This document shows positions 46,641 to 58,923 of a DNA stretch of 64,000 bases, in pieces. Location: the NCBI GenBank assembly GCA_015680685.1, contig MNCI01006799.1, positions 143,585 to 207,584 on the forward strand, given 5' to 3'. The DNA is from Gnetum montanum (taxonomy: Eukaryota; Streptophyta; Gnetopsida; Gnetales; Gnetaceae). Numbering within the stretch: the stretch's first letter is position 1; each line of letters starts with the position of its first letter. The notes beneath the pieces are model-generated. The model was not told the DNA's origin, made no database searches, and was given only the letters and a program-made list of their open reading frames with translations. A program made the position numbers and the translations under genes.

Positions 46641-47640
46641 TTTATTGCAAAGCTGATGGAAAAGTTGAGACCCATGTAGCACCTACTACAAAAGAATATG
46701 CATTTCCAATGGACTCAATAGTGCCAAGAAGCATTCAAGAACATAAAGCAAGGTTTGGCTCAACTACCAAAAATTTATTGCCCATAGAGCGATGAACCCT
46801 TCTACATCTACCTTGCAACCTTCGATTCTTTCATTGCATCAATGCTTTGCCAAAAACGTAAATATGGAATCGAGATCCTCGTCTATTACTTAAGCCCCAC
46901 TCTAATCACCTATGAACAAAGATACAAGGACGTGGAGATATCATGCATTGCCCTCATCTTCTCCTTAAAGCAATGATGGCATTATCTCTTCCCTAACCAA
47001 GTCTACATCATTTGTAAGAATAATGTGCTTGGCACCATCACTAACAACATCTACGATTCGAGTAGGATAGCTAGATGGAAAGTAATGATCACAGAGTTTG
47101 ACATATACTATGTTGCTTAATCCTCCACAAAAGGTCAAGCAATAGTTAGACAATTGACCATCTCGCCAACACATGATCAAGCAATGATTAACCCTGAATT
47201 CCCTGACAAGAATGTTAATAGTATAAACACTGTACCTGATAACTACGAGGCAATCCTTTATTTCGATGGAGCTTCAACTTCCCGAGGAGGAAGTGTTACG
47301 GCCATTTTAACATACCTCTCCAGAGAAATTTGACCCTTCGCCTACCGATTAACCTTTCCTTGTACCAATAACAGGGTAGAATATGAAGGTCTTCTTAGAG
47401 GTCTTCTGGTAGCATTGACTTCGGGAATCGCATGTCTTGTAGTTTGAGGTGATTCACAGTTAGTCATTAATCAAGTCATGGAGGTTTATGCATGTAAGGC
47501 TCTTCATTTGCAACCATATTCTAATTTGACCAAACATCTATTAAAGTAATTAGTAGACATGGATGTACAGCATGTCCCTAGAAGTGAAAACACCATTGCC
47601 AATGCACTTGCTATAGTAGGCCTAAACATGAATCCTAAAA
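46641..47640 (+). pseudogene. pol: RNase H plus archaeal-type RNase H of element A
   Basis: First RNase H: FYIYLATFDSFIASML, VYYLSPTLITYEQRYKDVE, FSLKQ (stop) WHYLFPNQ. The second, archaeal-type domain has the first Asp in YFDGAS (about 47260), Glu in NRVEYEGL, Asp in GDSQLVINQV (about 47450) and HVPRSENTIANALA, where the last acidic residue is Asn in A but Asp (IADALA) in B. Several stops. Confidence 0.85.
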
Positions 47641-48989
47641 TGTTCCATGCGTTGCCTAGTTTTATAACAAATTGTGTCAAACCTATAACCAACGCTCTCG
47701 ATGAAATGCACATAGCATCCATTACCACAACACACATAATAGAATGGTACGATGACATAAAAGAGTACCTTCTACAAGACGAACCTCCACAACATTTGAT
47801 AAATGCTCAAAAGGATGCAGTGCGAAAATGCTCTCGGAAATATGCATTAATAGGAGACACATTGTGTCACAAATCCTATGAAGGCATTCTGTTGATATGC
47901 GTTAGTAGCATCAATGGTCAAATGATTCTAGAATAAGTCCATGAAGGAGTTTGTGAAGGACACATAGCACCCAAAGCAAGGGCAACAAAGATTAGGTGCT
48001 TGGGCTACTACTGGCCACACATGGAGTACAATTGCTTCTCCAAGGTCAAGACATGTAACATTTTACAAAGGCATGATACCCTAATACATATGCCGCCTAA
48101 TGAATTGCACACAACATAAATCACATGGCCATTTCAAAGATGGGGATTAGACATCATTAGACCGATAATGCCACCATCTTCCATAGGGCATAACTTCATT
48201 ATCACTACAACTGAATACTTCAAAAAATGGGTGGAAGCTATTCCCCTTAGGAATACCACTTCTAATCATGTTTGCACTTTCATACTAGAAAACATCGTGA
48301 CCCATTTTGGTATTCTGATGACCATCATTACCGAAAATGGAGCACAGTTCAGCAATGCGAATACTAAAAGCTTCTCTGAAAGCCTAGGTATTAAACATGC
48401 ATTCTCATCATCTTACTACCCACATAGCAATGGTCAAGTGGAGGCTACAAACAAAACTATCATCATGGTGCTCAAAAAGATGCTAAATCAGAGCAAGAGG
48501 CGATGGCATGAACAATTAGTCTACGCATTATGGGCATACAGAACAACACATTGAACACCTACAAGTAAAACTCCATATAGTCTTGTATATGGATCTAAAG
48601 CTATTTTACCTTTGGAGTTATAGGTTCCCTCGTTGCGGATAGGTCTCTCAGGCCTCCTCAATGAAAGCCAAAGCAATGAATTATGCATTGCTAACCTTGA
48701 CTTGGTGGAAGAGGAAGAGGAACATGTGCGAACACTTGATGAAATTGAATAGTACCAGAAATAACAACAAAAACGACACCAACAAAATATGCATAAGTTC
48801 TTGATTAAGGAAGGAGACATAGTCCTTAATGTCGTCCATGAACACCTAGATAAATTCTCAGCTAACTGGGAAGGGCCTTACTTAGTCACAAAGGCATACA
48901 ATAACGGAGCATTCAAACTTGCTAACATGGATGAGAACGAACTCGCTAATCCCACAAATCACCTATACCTAAAATGGTACTATGTCTGA
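47641..48989 (+). pseudogene. pol: Integrase of element A
   Basis: An H2C2-like segment (HEGVCEGHIAPKARATKIR...C) at about 47940-48080; core with LDIIRPI (first Asp) near 48145, YFKKWVEAIPL, then ITENGAQFS, where the second catalytic Asp is Glu (48333-48335), and the Glu in GQVEATNK. A C-terminal GPYLVTKAYNNGAFKLA domain, then LKWYYV-stop at 48989. No chromodomain. A stop at 48621-48623 is shared with B. Confidence 0.88.
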
Positions 48990-49375
48990 TGAACTTGAGG
49001 TACGTAACGATCCTAGCATCATGACCTAAAACTGATACAATAGAACGGTCCTGGCATCATGACCTAAAACTGATACAATAGAACGGTCCTAGGGCTATGA
49101 CTTGAAACTAGTACCATAGAGTGTCCTAGCGTCATGACAGTAAACTGAAACCACAGAGCTCCATCCGGTATGACACTAAACTTCCACATTTGTCTGCCAT
49201 AATGTAAACTTAGCATGTAGAGTCCACTAAGACTATAAACTGGTTTGCCTCTTCATAGTCTGCTACGACTATAAACTAGCACTGCACCATTTGCTATGAC
49301 GCTAAACTAGCACCGTCCAAAGGGTTATGATGTGAAACTAACCCGCAACAGTCTACTAAGACTATAAACTGGCGA
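48990..49375 (+). repeat. AAACTAG-type motif cluster, after integrase (A)
   Basis: About eleven units of 30-45 bases, with core gtcctag-gctatgac-taaactagcacca, begin directly after the pol stop. Two adjacent units (tcatgacctaaaactgatac) are nearly identical. Confidence 0.88.
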
Positions 49376-50521
49376 CATCATTGACGACTAAGAAATACTT
49401 GAAAAGATATGTTGTTGCAATTGGTTGTACGTGCTCCACAAAGACTTGCAGCATAATTTGTCTCATGGACCTTGATGAAGCTGATGTTGTTCATGATTCT
49501 GTCTACTTTGAAATTGCACACGGTGTCTCCATCTCCTTGGTTGTATTCAAGTTTAAAGTGCTTAGTTAACTGAATCATTTTTGGTTTTCTTATCTTCTTG
49601 GAGTTGTGTTTGTAGGATGACATGCCTAAGGCATTCACGCACAAGTGCGCTTCATCATGACGACAAGGTATCACATTCTTCCTAACGCACACAACTGGGT
49701 TAATCAATCCATTCATAATTACATTCCTGACTCTTGATACATTCCCTATTCCCCATCATGTTCCCCTTATTCTATTGATACATTTTACTCATTCCAAAGC
49801 TCTTGATACATTGTTGCACATTGTGTTTTTCTAAGTAGTTGCAATGCAAAACACAGTACACGGTACATGATACAAATGCAAGTGCATGAGCACAAGTACA
49901 ACACTGAAAGTAAGCACTTTCAAAAAGAACAAAAAAACAAAAATGAAAAAGAAAGAAAACAAACAAAAAAAAGAACGAAAAGATAAAAGAGCAAAATGCA
50001 TGGAAAAGGTCTTCATGACCTTGTTGACATCATAGACCAAAGACCATTGGCTCTTCTCATACAAGCCCTAGGTGGGAAGGCAATTATCTTGAAAAAATAG
50101 TTACACTCATGTCTCAAATGATCATGTTGCACATCATCGTCTGGCTTTGGCTATTTATAACAGGCTCCTGTAAACACTCTATAAGAGTTCTGTTTCTCCA
50201 AAGAACGCACCTCCTATGTCTTGCTTCTGAGTATGCTAAACACTAGCTACTGATAAGGACTAAAAATATGGCTTGTTCACATGAGAGCATTCCTCTCCCA
50301 CAATTCCAACAACAATTATAACCCTTGATCAACTCCTGACTCCCGCCAGTTACAACCAATCCCCTTGCATCTTGAACTGCATTTCCCCAATCCCATGTAC
50401 TTTTGAACACTGTGCGATGATGTCCAGCCAAGGCTTGATGGACAATGCTTGGTACTTGGTTGGTCGTAGTGTTTTGTACTTCTTTGTTGATGCCTCTCAG
50501 GTGGATTCCTCCATACGTCAA
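49376..50521 (+). other. 3' untranslated region of element A
   Basis: No domain recognised. A 62-codon frame near 49381 is also open in B (62751), but the two differ mostly by amino-acid-changing substitutions, so coding is doubtful. A-rich stretch at 49930-49985. Confidence 0.5.
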
Positions 50522-50535
50522 CAAAGAGGGATCAA
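50522..50535 (+). other. Polypurine tract of element A
   Basis: CAAAGAGGGATCAA directly before the LTR start TGAAACACC; the core matches E1's PPT. Confidence 0.8.
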
Positions 50536-52329
50536 TGAAACACCACTAATTTCGGCCTAACACTATGAAATGAGAACAACTCAGAGCCTTTTGATCTTTT
50601 GGAAGGAAAAAATTTGACTAAGGGATGGAACTCACACCGGGCTTGTCAAGCCAGGCATGCTCACACTAGGCTTGTGAAGCCAAGGTTGCCCTCAGCATAA
50701 GCAACTCCAATGACTTCAAGATTAAGTCAAAGATGGTCCAATCTGAGGGTGCAAGTCATCTTCATAGGGCCACTGTTGTCCACTTCAAGTTTCAGCATTC
50801 AGGAGTTTGGATTTCGGGCTAGATTGCACAAATTTTCTTAGTTATGCCGAGGTCACACTGAGGTCACGTTCAACTCACATTGGTAGCATGAGTCCAGCGT
50901 GAGTACTGATCATGCCCAGCATGAAAACTCTAAGAGCCTTAAAACTGAGTCAAAATGGTCTGACTTTGAAGGTGCAAGTCATCCTCAAGGTCCATTGATG
51001 ACTACTTCAAGTTCCAACCTCCAGAATTCTAGACTTCAAGTCCAAAATCATAAGTATTTTGTTACTCACGCTGAGGTCACGCTGAGGTCATGCTCAACTC
51101 ACGCTGGCAGCATGAGCCCAGCATGAGCTACCAAAAGTGGCTCAAATCAAGGCACACCCAAGCTTAGTTTTCAACATGCAGTTCACTCTTAGGGTCAACC
51201 ATAGTTAGGCAATTTTTTCACTCAAAGAATAGGCTTCAAAAATCAAAAATTGGTGTGAAATGTATCATTTTCATCTTACTCACGCCCAGGTCACACTCAG
51301 GTCACGCTAAGCTCACATTGGCAGCGTGAGTCTAGCGTAAGTACTGATCACACCCAGTTAAAAGCATGTCACACACATGCTGAGGACACACCAAGAAAAA
51401 ATAAACTCACACTGGAAGATTTTGTAACAAAAATGCCTCAAATACCCACAAAACCACTTACATCAACACCCTGCAGTAGTCAATCCATGGATTGAGAAGT
51501 TCCAAGCGAACTGGAGTCAATTTCTCTTGCTGCACACTATCATTTTTATTGTAAATTTTTGCCATTTGTGAGCTTGTCAAGCTCTTACGCTCCAAATTGT
51601 ATCTGCTTTTATGGGCGTAAGCTAGCTTGCGTAAGCCAATACATGCTATAAGATATAGTGCATCCGGTCAAGAACGTAGCCTACCTACGCATGTCCAATT
51701 CACATGCAACTATCCATAAAACATCTGTCACACGATCCGTTTCCCTCTCATCTTTCAGCCATTGATCTCATTCATGAATTCTACACTTGAGCCTAGCCAA
51801 ACCTTATAAATACCCCATCCACTTACATAAACGGGGTTGGCAATTTTGGATGTTGACGGCTTTGGGAGCATCGACTAGCAATTTTGAACGCTCGAGCACA
51901 TGTGACTCCTAGCATCCAAGCACCTGTAAACACATCACTTCGACGCTTAGCGCTTGAATTTCCATCCACACATGCAACTACGCTTTGACCGGTGCACATC
52001 CTTGTTAAGCAATACAATACAGTTCATTATTTCCTTCCATTACATTGTTTGCTCTATTTTTTATCTATTTTACGCTTCTGTATATGCTGTCACATTTTTA
52101 CGATTTATTTATATTTCGTACGTCACCAGTTATGATAGCTCCAATGCAAGCCATAGCTTACGCTTGGGGAAGAACTTGGTTGATTTGCATGCAGACCATC
52201 CAAGGTACTCTGGCTTCATTTCTTTCCAGCTTACCCTCACACGAAGGTAGGGTCAGCTATGTCTCTCTAAAAATCTTTCAGCATTTGTTTTTCCCTTTTA
52301 GCCTCACACCGACGATTTCGGTTAGCATA
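50536..52329 (+). repeat. LTR 2 (shared by elements A and B)
   Basis: Collinear with LTR 1 over its full length. Ends ...TTAGCATA (CA changed to TA) six bases before the PBS of B. About 22 differences from LTR 1 in the first ~205 bases by hand count. TATA box at 51805-51812. Confidence 0.9.
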
Positions 52330-52335
52330 GTAAAT

Positions 52336-52354
52336 TGGCACTAGAAGGAGGGCC
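52336..52354 (+). other. Primer binding site, element B
   Basis: Same sequence as in element A, six bases after the LTR end. Confidence 0.8.
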
Positions 52355-52705
52355 AACTTGTTTACCGTCCCGTCAAAACTTTGATCACACTACCCTTTAA
52401 ACGCTATGTGGACCAGGTGCCGAACTTAAGTTGAGCTTGCTCAAGCCCACCGTAGTTTGCTCACACTAACCCTAGTCTACTCACGCTAAATTAATCGGGC
52501 ATACAACCCTTCAAAACTCTTACGTTACGGCTAGCACTTCAAACTCTGCAACTGCATCATCAGAACCCAAACATTGTACACATGTTGCTTAAACAAGCCG
52601 CTTCATAGACAACTTGCTAAGTAATGTTCCCACCACCACCATCAACCGATCATAGCAAGCTCCTCTTAGTACTTGCAACCTGCATCTTGCCTGGTACACG
52701 CTCAA

Positions 52706-52929
52706 CTTGTCAAGCTAGCTCACTCACACCAGGCTTGTCAAGCCCAGTTTACTCACGCCCCTCTTGTCAAGCCAGCTCACTCACACCAGGCTTGTCAAGC
52801 CCAGTTTACTCACGCCCCTCTTGTCAAGCCAACTCACTCACGCCTAGCTTGTCAAGCCAGCTTACTCACTCTTGGCTTGTAAAGCTAGCTCACTCACGCC
52901 TGGCTTGTCAAGCCCAGTTTACTCATGCC
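52706..52929 (+). repeat. 28-bp tandem repeat in the leader of element B, 8 copies
   Basis: Exact 28-base steps of cttgtcaagccagctcactc-acgcc. Copies 2-3 and 4-5 look like a later 56-bp duplication (caccagg/cgcccct alternate). The open frame through it (from 52624) is not counted as gag because A lacks it and a better ATG follows at 52933. Confidence 0.9.
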
Positions 52930-52932
52930 ACT

Positions 52933-55135
52933 ATGGAATCTTCCCAGATCAACACAGTGACACTACATATCCCTAACTTTGGGGTTGGAACCTCAAACCT
53001 TGTGATTACGACAGAATCCATAACTATCATTGAACAAATAAACCCTCAAGGTTCAACTCACCAGTCACTTAGGCTACAGGGCAAGGACCCTACTTACGCA
53101 ATCCTCACACCAGAACAATATAACTTCATTTTTTTGAAGATTCAAGCCAACTTGCCTATCGATCGCATAGAAAGAGAAGCAAAGTAAAACTATGAGCTCA
53201 TTTACAAGGGAGGTCGTGAGTTCACTCCCTCAGTATTTGACATGATTCCCCTTTCTAAGCCCCATCATTGACTCATATCTTAGCTTCTCATGACAAGGAA
53301 TCAAACCTTACAGCCACCTCCAATAAAGCCTCAGAGCGGAGATGAGGAAGATGACTTTGTGGCCCAATCTGAGCATGGGGATTCATACCATACCATCAGT
53401 CCTCATGCCCATAAAAACCCATCATTCCAACCTTTCCTAGAAGAAACCATACTTCCTTCTTCATCCGCAAATACTCGAGCACCAGTTTCTTGATAGGAAG
53501 TACCCACTTCCATTCCCACCTTCTCCATGCCCAACATTCAATCTGATACATCCATCTCCATCATACCTCTAGTCACCACGTTACCCTCTCCTCCACAAGT
53601 ACAGTCCCAAGAATCCACTTCTCAAACTAATGTAGGATCAATCTTCCAACCTCAAGTAATTGGGATGCCATCAGTTATACCAGCTTTCACATCCACCCAC
53701 TACATACCACAAGTACAAACCCATGGAGCACCTCTGATTACTTCAGTCCAACACGTTTAGGGTGTCACCTCACAACCTGTGGCTGGGTAGTGAGTTTCAC
53801 TAGTTGTTTAGCAACACCAAACCTACTCACTACAATGTATCACAGCCTGCAATCCCATCTCTGAATGTTGCTCCACCACAACAACCAACAATCCAACAGT
53901 CTCCATTTCCATAGACAATGCAACAATCAAACTACTACCAATCGCAATCTACTCGACCAACTAGTCTACCTACTACCCAAGAGTGGGCAAACACAAAGAA
54001 AATGATGCACTCATTAACTAAGGATGTATAGCACCTTAAAGCTATAAACACTAAGGAAGTCGAGGTGCTAGACTTCTACCAAGATGACCCAATCAACCCT
54101 TCAGTTCCACTGTTAACCTTACCATCAGGAATCTCATTACCTCAACTAACCAAATATAATGGAGAGGGAGATCCAAATGCCCATCTGATAACATTTCAAC
54201 TAGAATGTCTATTACTTTAGGCTTAGCCTCATGTAATTCTACGTGTATTTGTTATGTCCTTGATAGGAAAAGCCTTAGACTGGTACCGAGCTTTACCCCA
54301 TAACTTCATATCCTCTCTAGAGGATTTGTCACATTAGTTTGTTACCCATTTCAAATATAATTTAAAGCCTGAAGCCACACTAGATAGTTTGATTTAGATT
54401 AAACAGGCACCGTTCGAGCCTGCACAAAAATTTATCCAAAGGTGAAGTGCATCCATGAATGAACTTCACGAGCCCATCTCTGAAACATACTTGCTTACCA
54501 TCCTTAAGGCTACCGTGAATGACTTCATTAAATCAAAACTTTATTATTTGAGTGCCCGTACTTTGAGTTAAGCATTTGCACAAATTAAGAACATAGAAGA
54601 GGTGGCGCAAGTAATGACCTAGCTTACTTAGCCTTTAGGAGCCAACATATGAGGAAGGATAAGGATAAATCCAAAACGAAAGTCCAACCTAACAATTCAG
54701 CCTAACAATTCAGGATAGAAAGGAAAACAACCCACTGCTCCAACTAGCCATGAAAGAACCACATCTATGCCTACACCTGAATCTTCCTCAACTAAAACCA
54801 CAAACATGGATCACACTCATACATTTGAACGAAAAGATCCTACCCAATATGCATCCTTGCCTATGAAGCCTTCACAATTATTAGATCAACTTCTAAGGGT
54901 CGGGCTAATCAAACACAAACAAATGTCCCCCGTGGTGTCCCAAAAACATGATCGATTCTGTGAGTTGGCTAAAAACCCAACTTTAGCAACAGCCGATGAG
55001 CCCCTCGTTCCAAGAGGCTTTAAGTTGGACAGGTTTTACGAATATCACCAATGGTGTGGGCATGGAACTAACTATTGCTTCACCTTAAAACAAGATATAT
55101 AGCACATGATTGATAGGGGTGAAATAGTATTTAAT
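52933..55135 (+). pseudogene. gag: Gag of element B
   Basis: Start ATG at 52933 (MESSQINTVTLHIPNFG), open to the TAA at 53185-53187 that A shares; the same frame resumes from 53290 (DEEDDFVAQSEHGDSYH). Capsid core about 54170-54625 with ALDWYRALPHN and FVTHFKYNLKPEATL. FERKDPTQYASLPMKP near 54830. The zinc knuckle (about 55038-55080) reads YEYHQWCGHGTNYC: the first Cys has become Tyr, the other three ligands remain. Confidence 0.85.
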
Positions 55136-56690
55136 GAGGCAAACCCAGTAAAGTCCCAAAACCAACCCATGGGGGTCTACAAGGATCCTCTCAATACTAA
55201 GGACACACCATATGTGATTAACACTATCCATGTGGACAATGGACAAGACATCCCCTGAAAACCTTTTTTAATTCATAGGCCTTCTAAAACTACATCTACC
55301 TCAACACCTCCCTAAACCCCTTTTTTCATACGCACATTCCCTGCACCACAAAAACCATTTGTTGTTTGCGTACCTCCTTCTGTCGTGGCAGTAACCATGC
55401 CATCAGAAACCCAACCCACTCCCTTTGTGATCCAAGTGCCAAAACACCCTAACATGCAACCCCCTACAGTTCCCCTATGATCCTTGTTAGAGCACCTTGC
55501 TAATAGGATAACAAGAGAGAGCCTAGAAAAATAACATCATGAGCACGAATTGGGACCACTGAAGCCCATATTGCTAAATTTTATTCCTATGGTTCCGTCC
55601 ACCAGTGAGCCTAGCACAAGTCGTCGAGACAAGGATATCGACACTCTCAGTGTCCCAAACTCAACATCCCCAGTTACTAACACAAGAATCACTCCACAAG
55701 AGATATGAATGCTAGGTCAAATCAACCAAGTCTCCACAGACAAGAGTGTCCCAAGTGGTAAGGATCTAGCGAGTGCATTAACTCAAGTCACACAGGCTTT
55801 GAAACAAAAGAACACCTCCTTAAGCATGTATGATCTAGCAATGACCTGACTAGTACATCGGGAAGCTCTCGTGCATATGTTAACTTCAATTCCTATTAGT
55901 GAGGACCTTCTCGCAGATGAGCCATCCATTTATGCAGTACTATCCCCACAACCTCAAGAATCGAGGCCCACATCCCTAGAATTTTGGGCCAATGATATTG
56001 AGCGAGATGAGAAAACTGGAGAAGTTACTACAGCCCCTATGTTCATAACAATACAAGTTAACCACTTCAAGATACGTAGGATGCATGTCGATGACGGTGC
56101 AGCAACAAATGTAATACCCTTTCCTATCATCGAAAAACTAGGTCTTACAGAGCAAATACGGCCCACAACAACTTCCTTTTTAAAATCCTTCAGTGGTTCT
56201 CGTGTCATGGTAAAAGGAATGATTACATTAGATTTAGTAGCAGGGGACCAGTTCCCCACATCGGTTGAATTCATAGTGGTTGATGAAATGTTGGGGTTCA
56301 ATCTGATTTTAGGATGACCTTGGTTAGCTCAACTTAGAGCCATATCCTCACCAATCCATCAAGAAATCGACCTACCTTATGAGGGCAGTGAAATCATCAT
56401 ACATAGGGACATGACAACATCACTCACTTCCTTGCACTTAGAAATGGATTAAGGGTCATACATTGAGTTCTCTAAGCCTAAACAAGAAACCATGAGCGCA
56501 CTTCAAGACACGAACCAACCGTTAATCCATGATCCTACTAGAACTGAGGAAGCATTGGATGTCATAGACATAGGAGCCATTCCCACTGACGTCTCTTGTT
56601 CAGAGCTACCTTTTGACATCTCCAGTGAAGGGGAAGGGGAGTATAAGATCGTACCTACATGCCCCATGCCTCATGTCAAACTATGAAGAA
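55136..56690 (+). pseudogene. gag-pro: Gag-protease linker and protease of element B
   Basis: A Pro/Thr/Ser-rich linker (about 55250-55650), then ALTQVTQALKQKN near 55775, then MLTSIPISEDLLADEPS (55877) and the protease with HVDDGAATNVIP (Asp-Asp-Gly). FNLILG is followed by the TGA (56315-56317) shared with A, then PWLAQL and the acidic SSEGEGEYKIVPTCPMPH tail. This linker is what A lost. Confidence 0.82.
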
Positions 56691-56729
56691 GAAAAAAATA
56701 ACTCAATAACTAGGGCAAACTATCAAGCA

Positions 56730-56975
56730 TCTGGAATGACGTTAAACTACCAACCGTCTGGTACGACGTTAAACTGCCAGCGAACGTCTACAATGATGTT
56801 AAACTAGCCATGGTCATAAATGGCCGATTCCTTTTAAGTTTCTTAAAATTGTTATCGCTTTCGGTCCACTATGGCCTAAAAATAGTAATCCCTCTTTCTT
56901 TCTTTAACACAGATGCAACGGTCCACCATGACTCTAAACTGATGTGCACAGCCTGAAATGGCCTTAAACTATAGC
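56730..56975 (+). repeat. AAACTAG-type motif cluster, after protease (B)
   Basis: gacgttaaactaccaaccgtctggtac, gacgttaaactgccagc, gatgttaaactagcc, ggcctaaaaatagta, gactctaaactgatg and ggccttaaactatag. Confidence 0.82.
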
Positions 56976-57375
56976 TCAGTATGTTGCAAGTTTACAAACT
57001 CTCGTTACGTTATGTCAAATTTTCATTTACATGTCACAAGTTGCAATTTCAATTCATGCATTCTCGTTACTTTTCTTTTTACAAATATTTACCTTACATT
57101 TTGTTCTACATTTTGGAATCTCATTTTACATTTAGCTACACGCATATGTTCACAATATACTTGAGAAAATAAGAAAAATAACAAAAAAAGAGAAAATATA
57201 TATATATATAATATTCAATGTCAACATGGCAATAGAATGCCAACACATTATACCACGATTAAATCCATATCATTACATCTATCCTCATACATTTCCATTA
57301 GACATCAAAAATCCAAAACATTTAGTAACTAAAGCTAGACTAATAGTTAGCTCACACATCAGTACTACGAGGGGG
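56976..57375. other. Spacer between motif cluster and antisense gene (B)
   Basis: AT-rich with (AT)n near 57200; no gene recognised on the sense strand. Confidence 0.4.
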
Positions 57376-58255
57376 CTAGCCTCCAAAATCCTCCACATCA
57401 TCTACTCCTGCTCCACTGGAGCTAGCCTTATCATTACTATGTCCCTACAATGGAACAAAAAGCAAACAAACAGGTAAGCATAACAAAACAACTCATGAAT
57501 ACAAAACTTGGAAGAACAGTAACACAAACACTAAAAACAATAAAACCATACAAAAGTAAGTGCCATAATAAAACACTCACAGGCGAAGAGGGCCTTAGAC
57601 TAGCCTCCAAGCACCACAAAATCTCCTCCTTGGGTACATTTGCCCAATCCTCCTCTCGACCAAGGTCAATACTGGCCAAGGTTTTACTCTTGTCCACCGA
57701 GGTCCTAGCGTCACCCTAAGGCCAGGACACTCAAAAGAATTATTAGGGTGTCCATAGTCATCCCACATTTGAGGGGTCCCTTTTGAATATTCACAAAAAG
57801 AAAAAAATTACTAGCTTGTGTGAGCTCAATGTAGTAGTTGCTCATGCCGGTAACTACTCATGCTGAGTTGATCCAAAGACTGGCATGCTCTGGATTACTC
57901 ACACTACTGAATAGTAATTACAATCAATCGCACATCCCCAAAATACAACAACAAAAAATATGGCAATATAAACCCTAATGCCCCAAAGCACAGCAAATGG
58001 TCTTTGTCTTCAATCCAACGTAGCAGAGAAACCCAAAAATCACGCTAGAAATGCATTAGAAAATGGCGGCCATGAGAGACCACGCTGCACTAACTAACGC
58101 TATGCACAAAATACTGGATAGAGAAACAAGAAGAAATGAACCTGCGTAGAGTTCCATCCCATGCTGGAATCCTAGCTTGAGGGAGACGTTGAAGTAGCTC
58201 CTCACTCTCCTCCACGAATGCCAAACTCGCTTGCTTCTTCCCTTTGCCTCAACAT
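57376..58255 (-). pseudogene. Compact three-exon antisense gene in element B
   Basis: Minus-strand exon 1 is 58255-58142 (ATG, 38 codons, ends CAG|GTTCAT). A 426-base intron ends ...CCTTAG. Exon 2 is 57715-57581 (45 codons, ends CCT|GTGAGT). A 136-base intron ends CATTGTAG. Exon 3 is 57444-57376 (22 codons plus stop TAG). All junctions are phase 0 and join into one frame of about 105 codons, interrupted only by two stops in exon 1 (TGA, shared with A, and a TAG where A has CAG). Exon 2 reads TSVDKSKTLASIDLG, similar to E1's exon 7. Exon 3 is Gly/Ser/Asp-rich (NDKASSSGAGVDDVED). Domain and function unknown. Confidence 0.58.
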
Positions 58256-58754
58256 GGTTTCCCTTTACCCTCCATTGCTGGTTTGTAACTCATGCTCTCA
58301 CACCCATGAACTCACGCTAGCACAAGTGATGCCCCTAGTACCTCAAAACCCCTTTAACCCCCATGTTCACTTTCACTTTATTTATTTATTTATTTTACTT
58401 TTCTTTTTATTTTTATGTAATTTACCATGTTCCATGGTTAACTTTTGTTTTCATGTTATCACTTACGTCATCTTTGTTTCATTCTTACATGGTATTCCTC
58501 TTTATTTTATTCTCATGGAATAAGTCCAAAATATTAAAGATAGCAAAAATAAAAAAGGAAGGGGGGATGGGAGAAAGGTTAAAATCAAAAAAAATGATGG
58601 AAATATAAATAAAAAACAAATATATAAAAATATATAATGGTGCGCATGAAAATTCATATGACTATAAAATCCCATAAATTTATTGTTCACACAAAATATA
58701 GAAATTAACAATACTCCATACACTCATCCATAATACAAAATGACATGAATATTA
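58256..58754. other. Spacer upstream of the antisense gene (B)
   Basis: Contains the tttattta and purine-rich stretches also seen in A. No gene is seen; it may hold the antisense promoter. Confidence 0.4.
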
Positions 58755-58825
58755 TCGGCCCGGTATGGCTTAAAACTACCATATGGGCCAGGTATGACAC
58801 TAAACTACCACTATGTTTCACAATT
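58755..58825 (+). repeat. AAACTAG-type motif cluster, before RT (B)
   Basis: cggtatggcttaaaactacc and aggtatgacactaaactaccac, matching A and E1 in position. Confidence 0.68.
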
Positions 58826-58923
58826 TCGTTAGTACATAGATTAATTACCCAATGCTCGTTTACATTTAACAACTCCTTCATCAAGTAAATGTCACTCACT
58901 TTGCTCCTGATTTAAATTGGCAG

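Larger units (their letters stand above)
38157..52329 (+). mobile_element. Element A: Tat/Ogre-like retrotransposon (left of tandem pair)
   Basis: LTR 38157-39947, PBS 39954, 28-bp repeats, gag, protease, spacer with antisense gene, RT to integrase ending 48989, PPT 50522-50535 and LTR 50536-52329. LTRs are 1791 and 1794 bases. Relative to B it lacks 872 bases between gag and protease and about 190 bases in the spacer. Its second LTR is also the first LTR of element B. Confidence 0.9.

Noticed and set aside
49381-49569. 62-codon frame after integrase that is also open in B (62751-62948)
   Set aside because: The differences between copies are mostly amino-acid changing and the frame has no recognised domain or good start; treated as 3' UTR.
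52624-52932. N-terminal extension of gag through the 28-bp repeats in B
   Set aside because: Not open in A, made only of repeat, and the ATG at 52933 right after the array is conserved in A at 40550.
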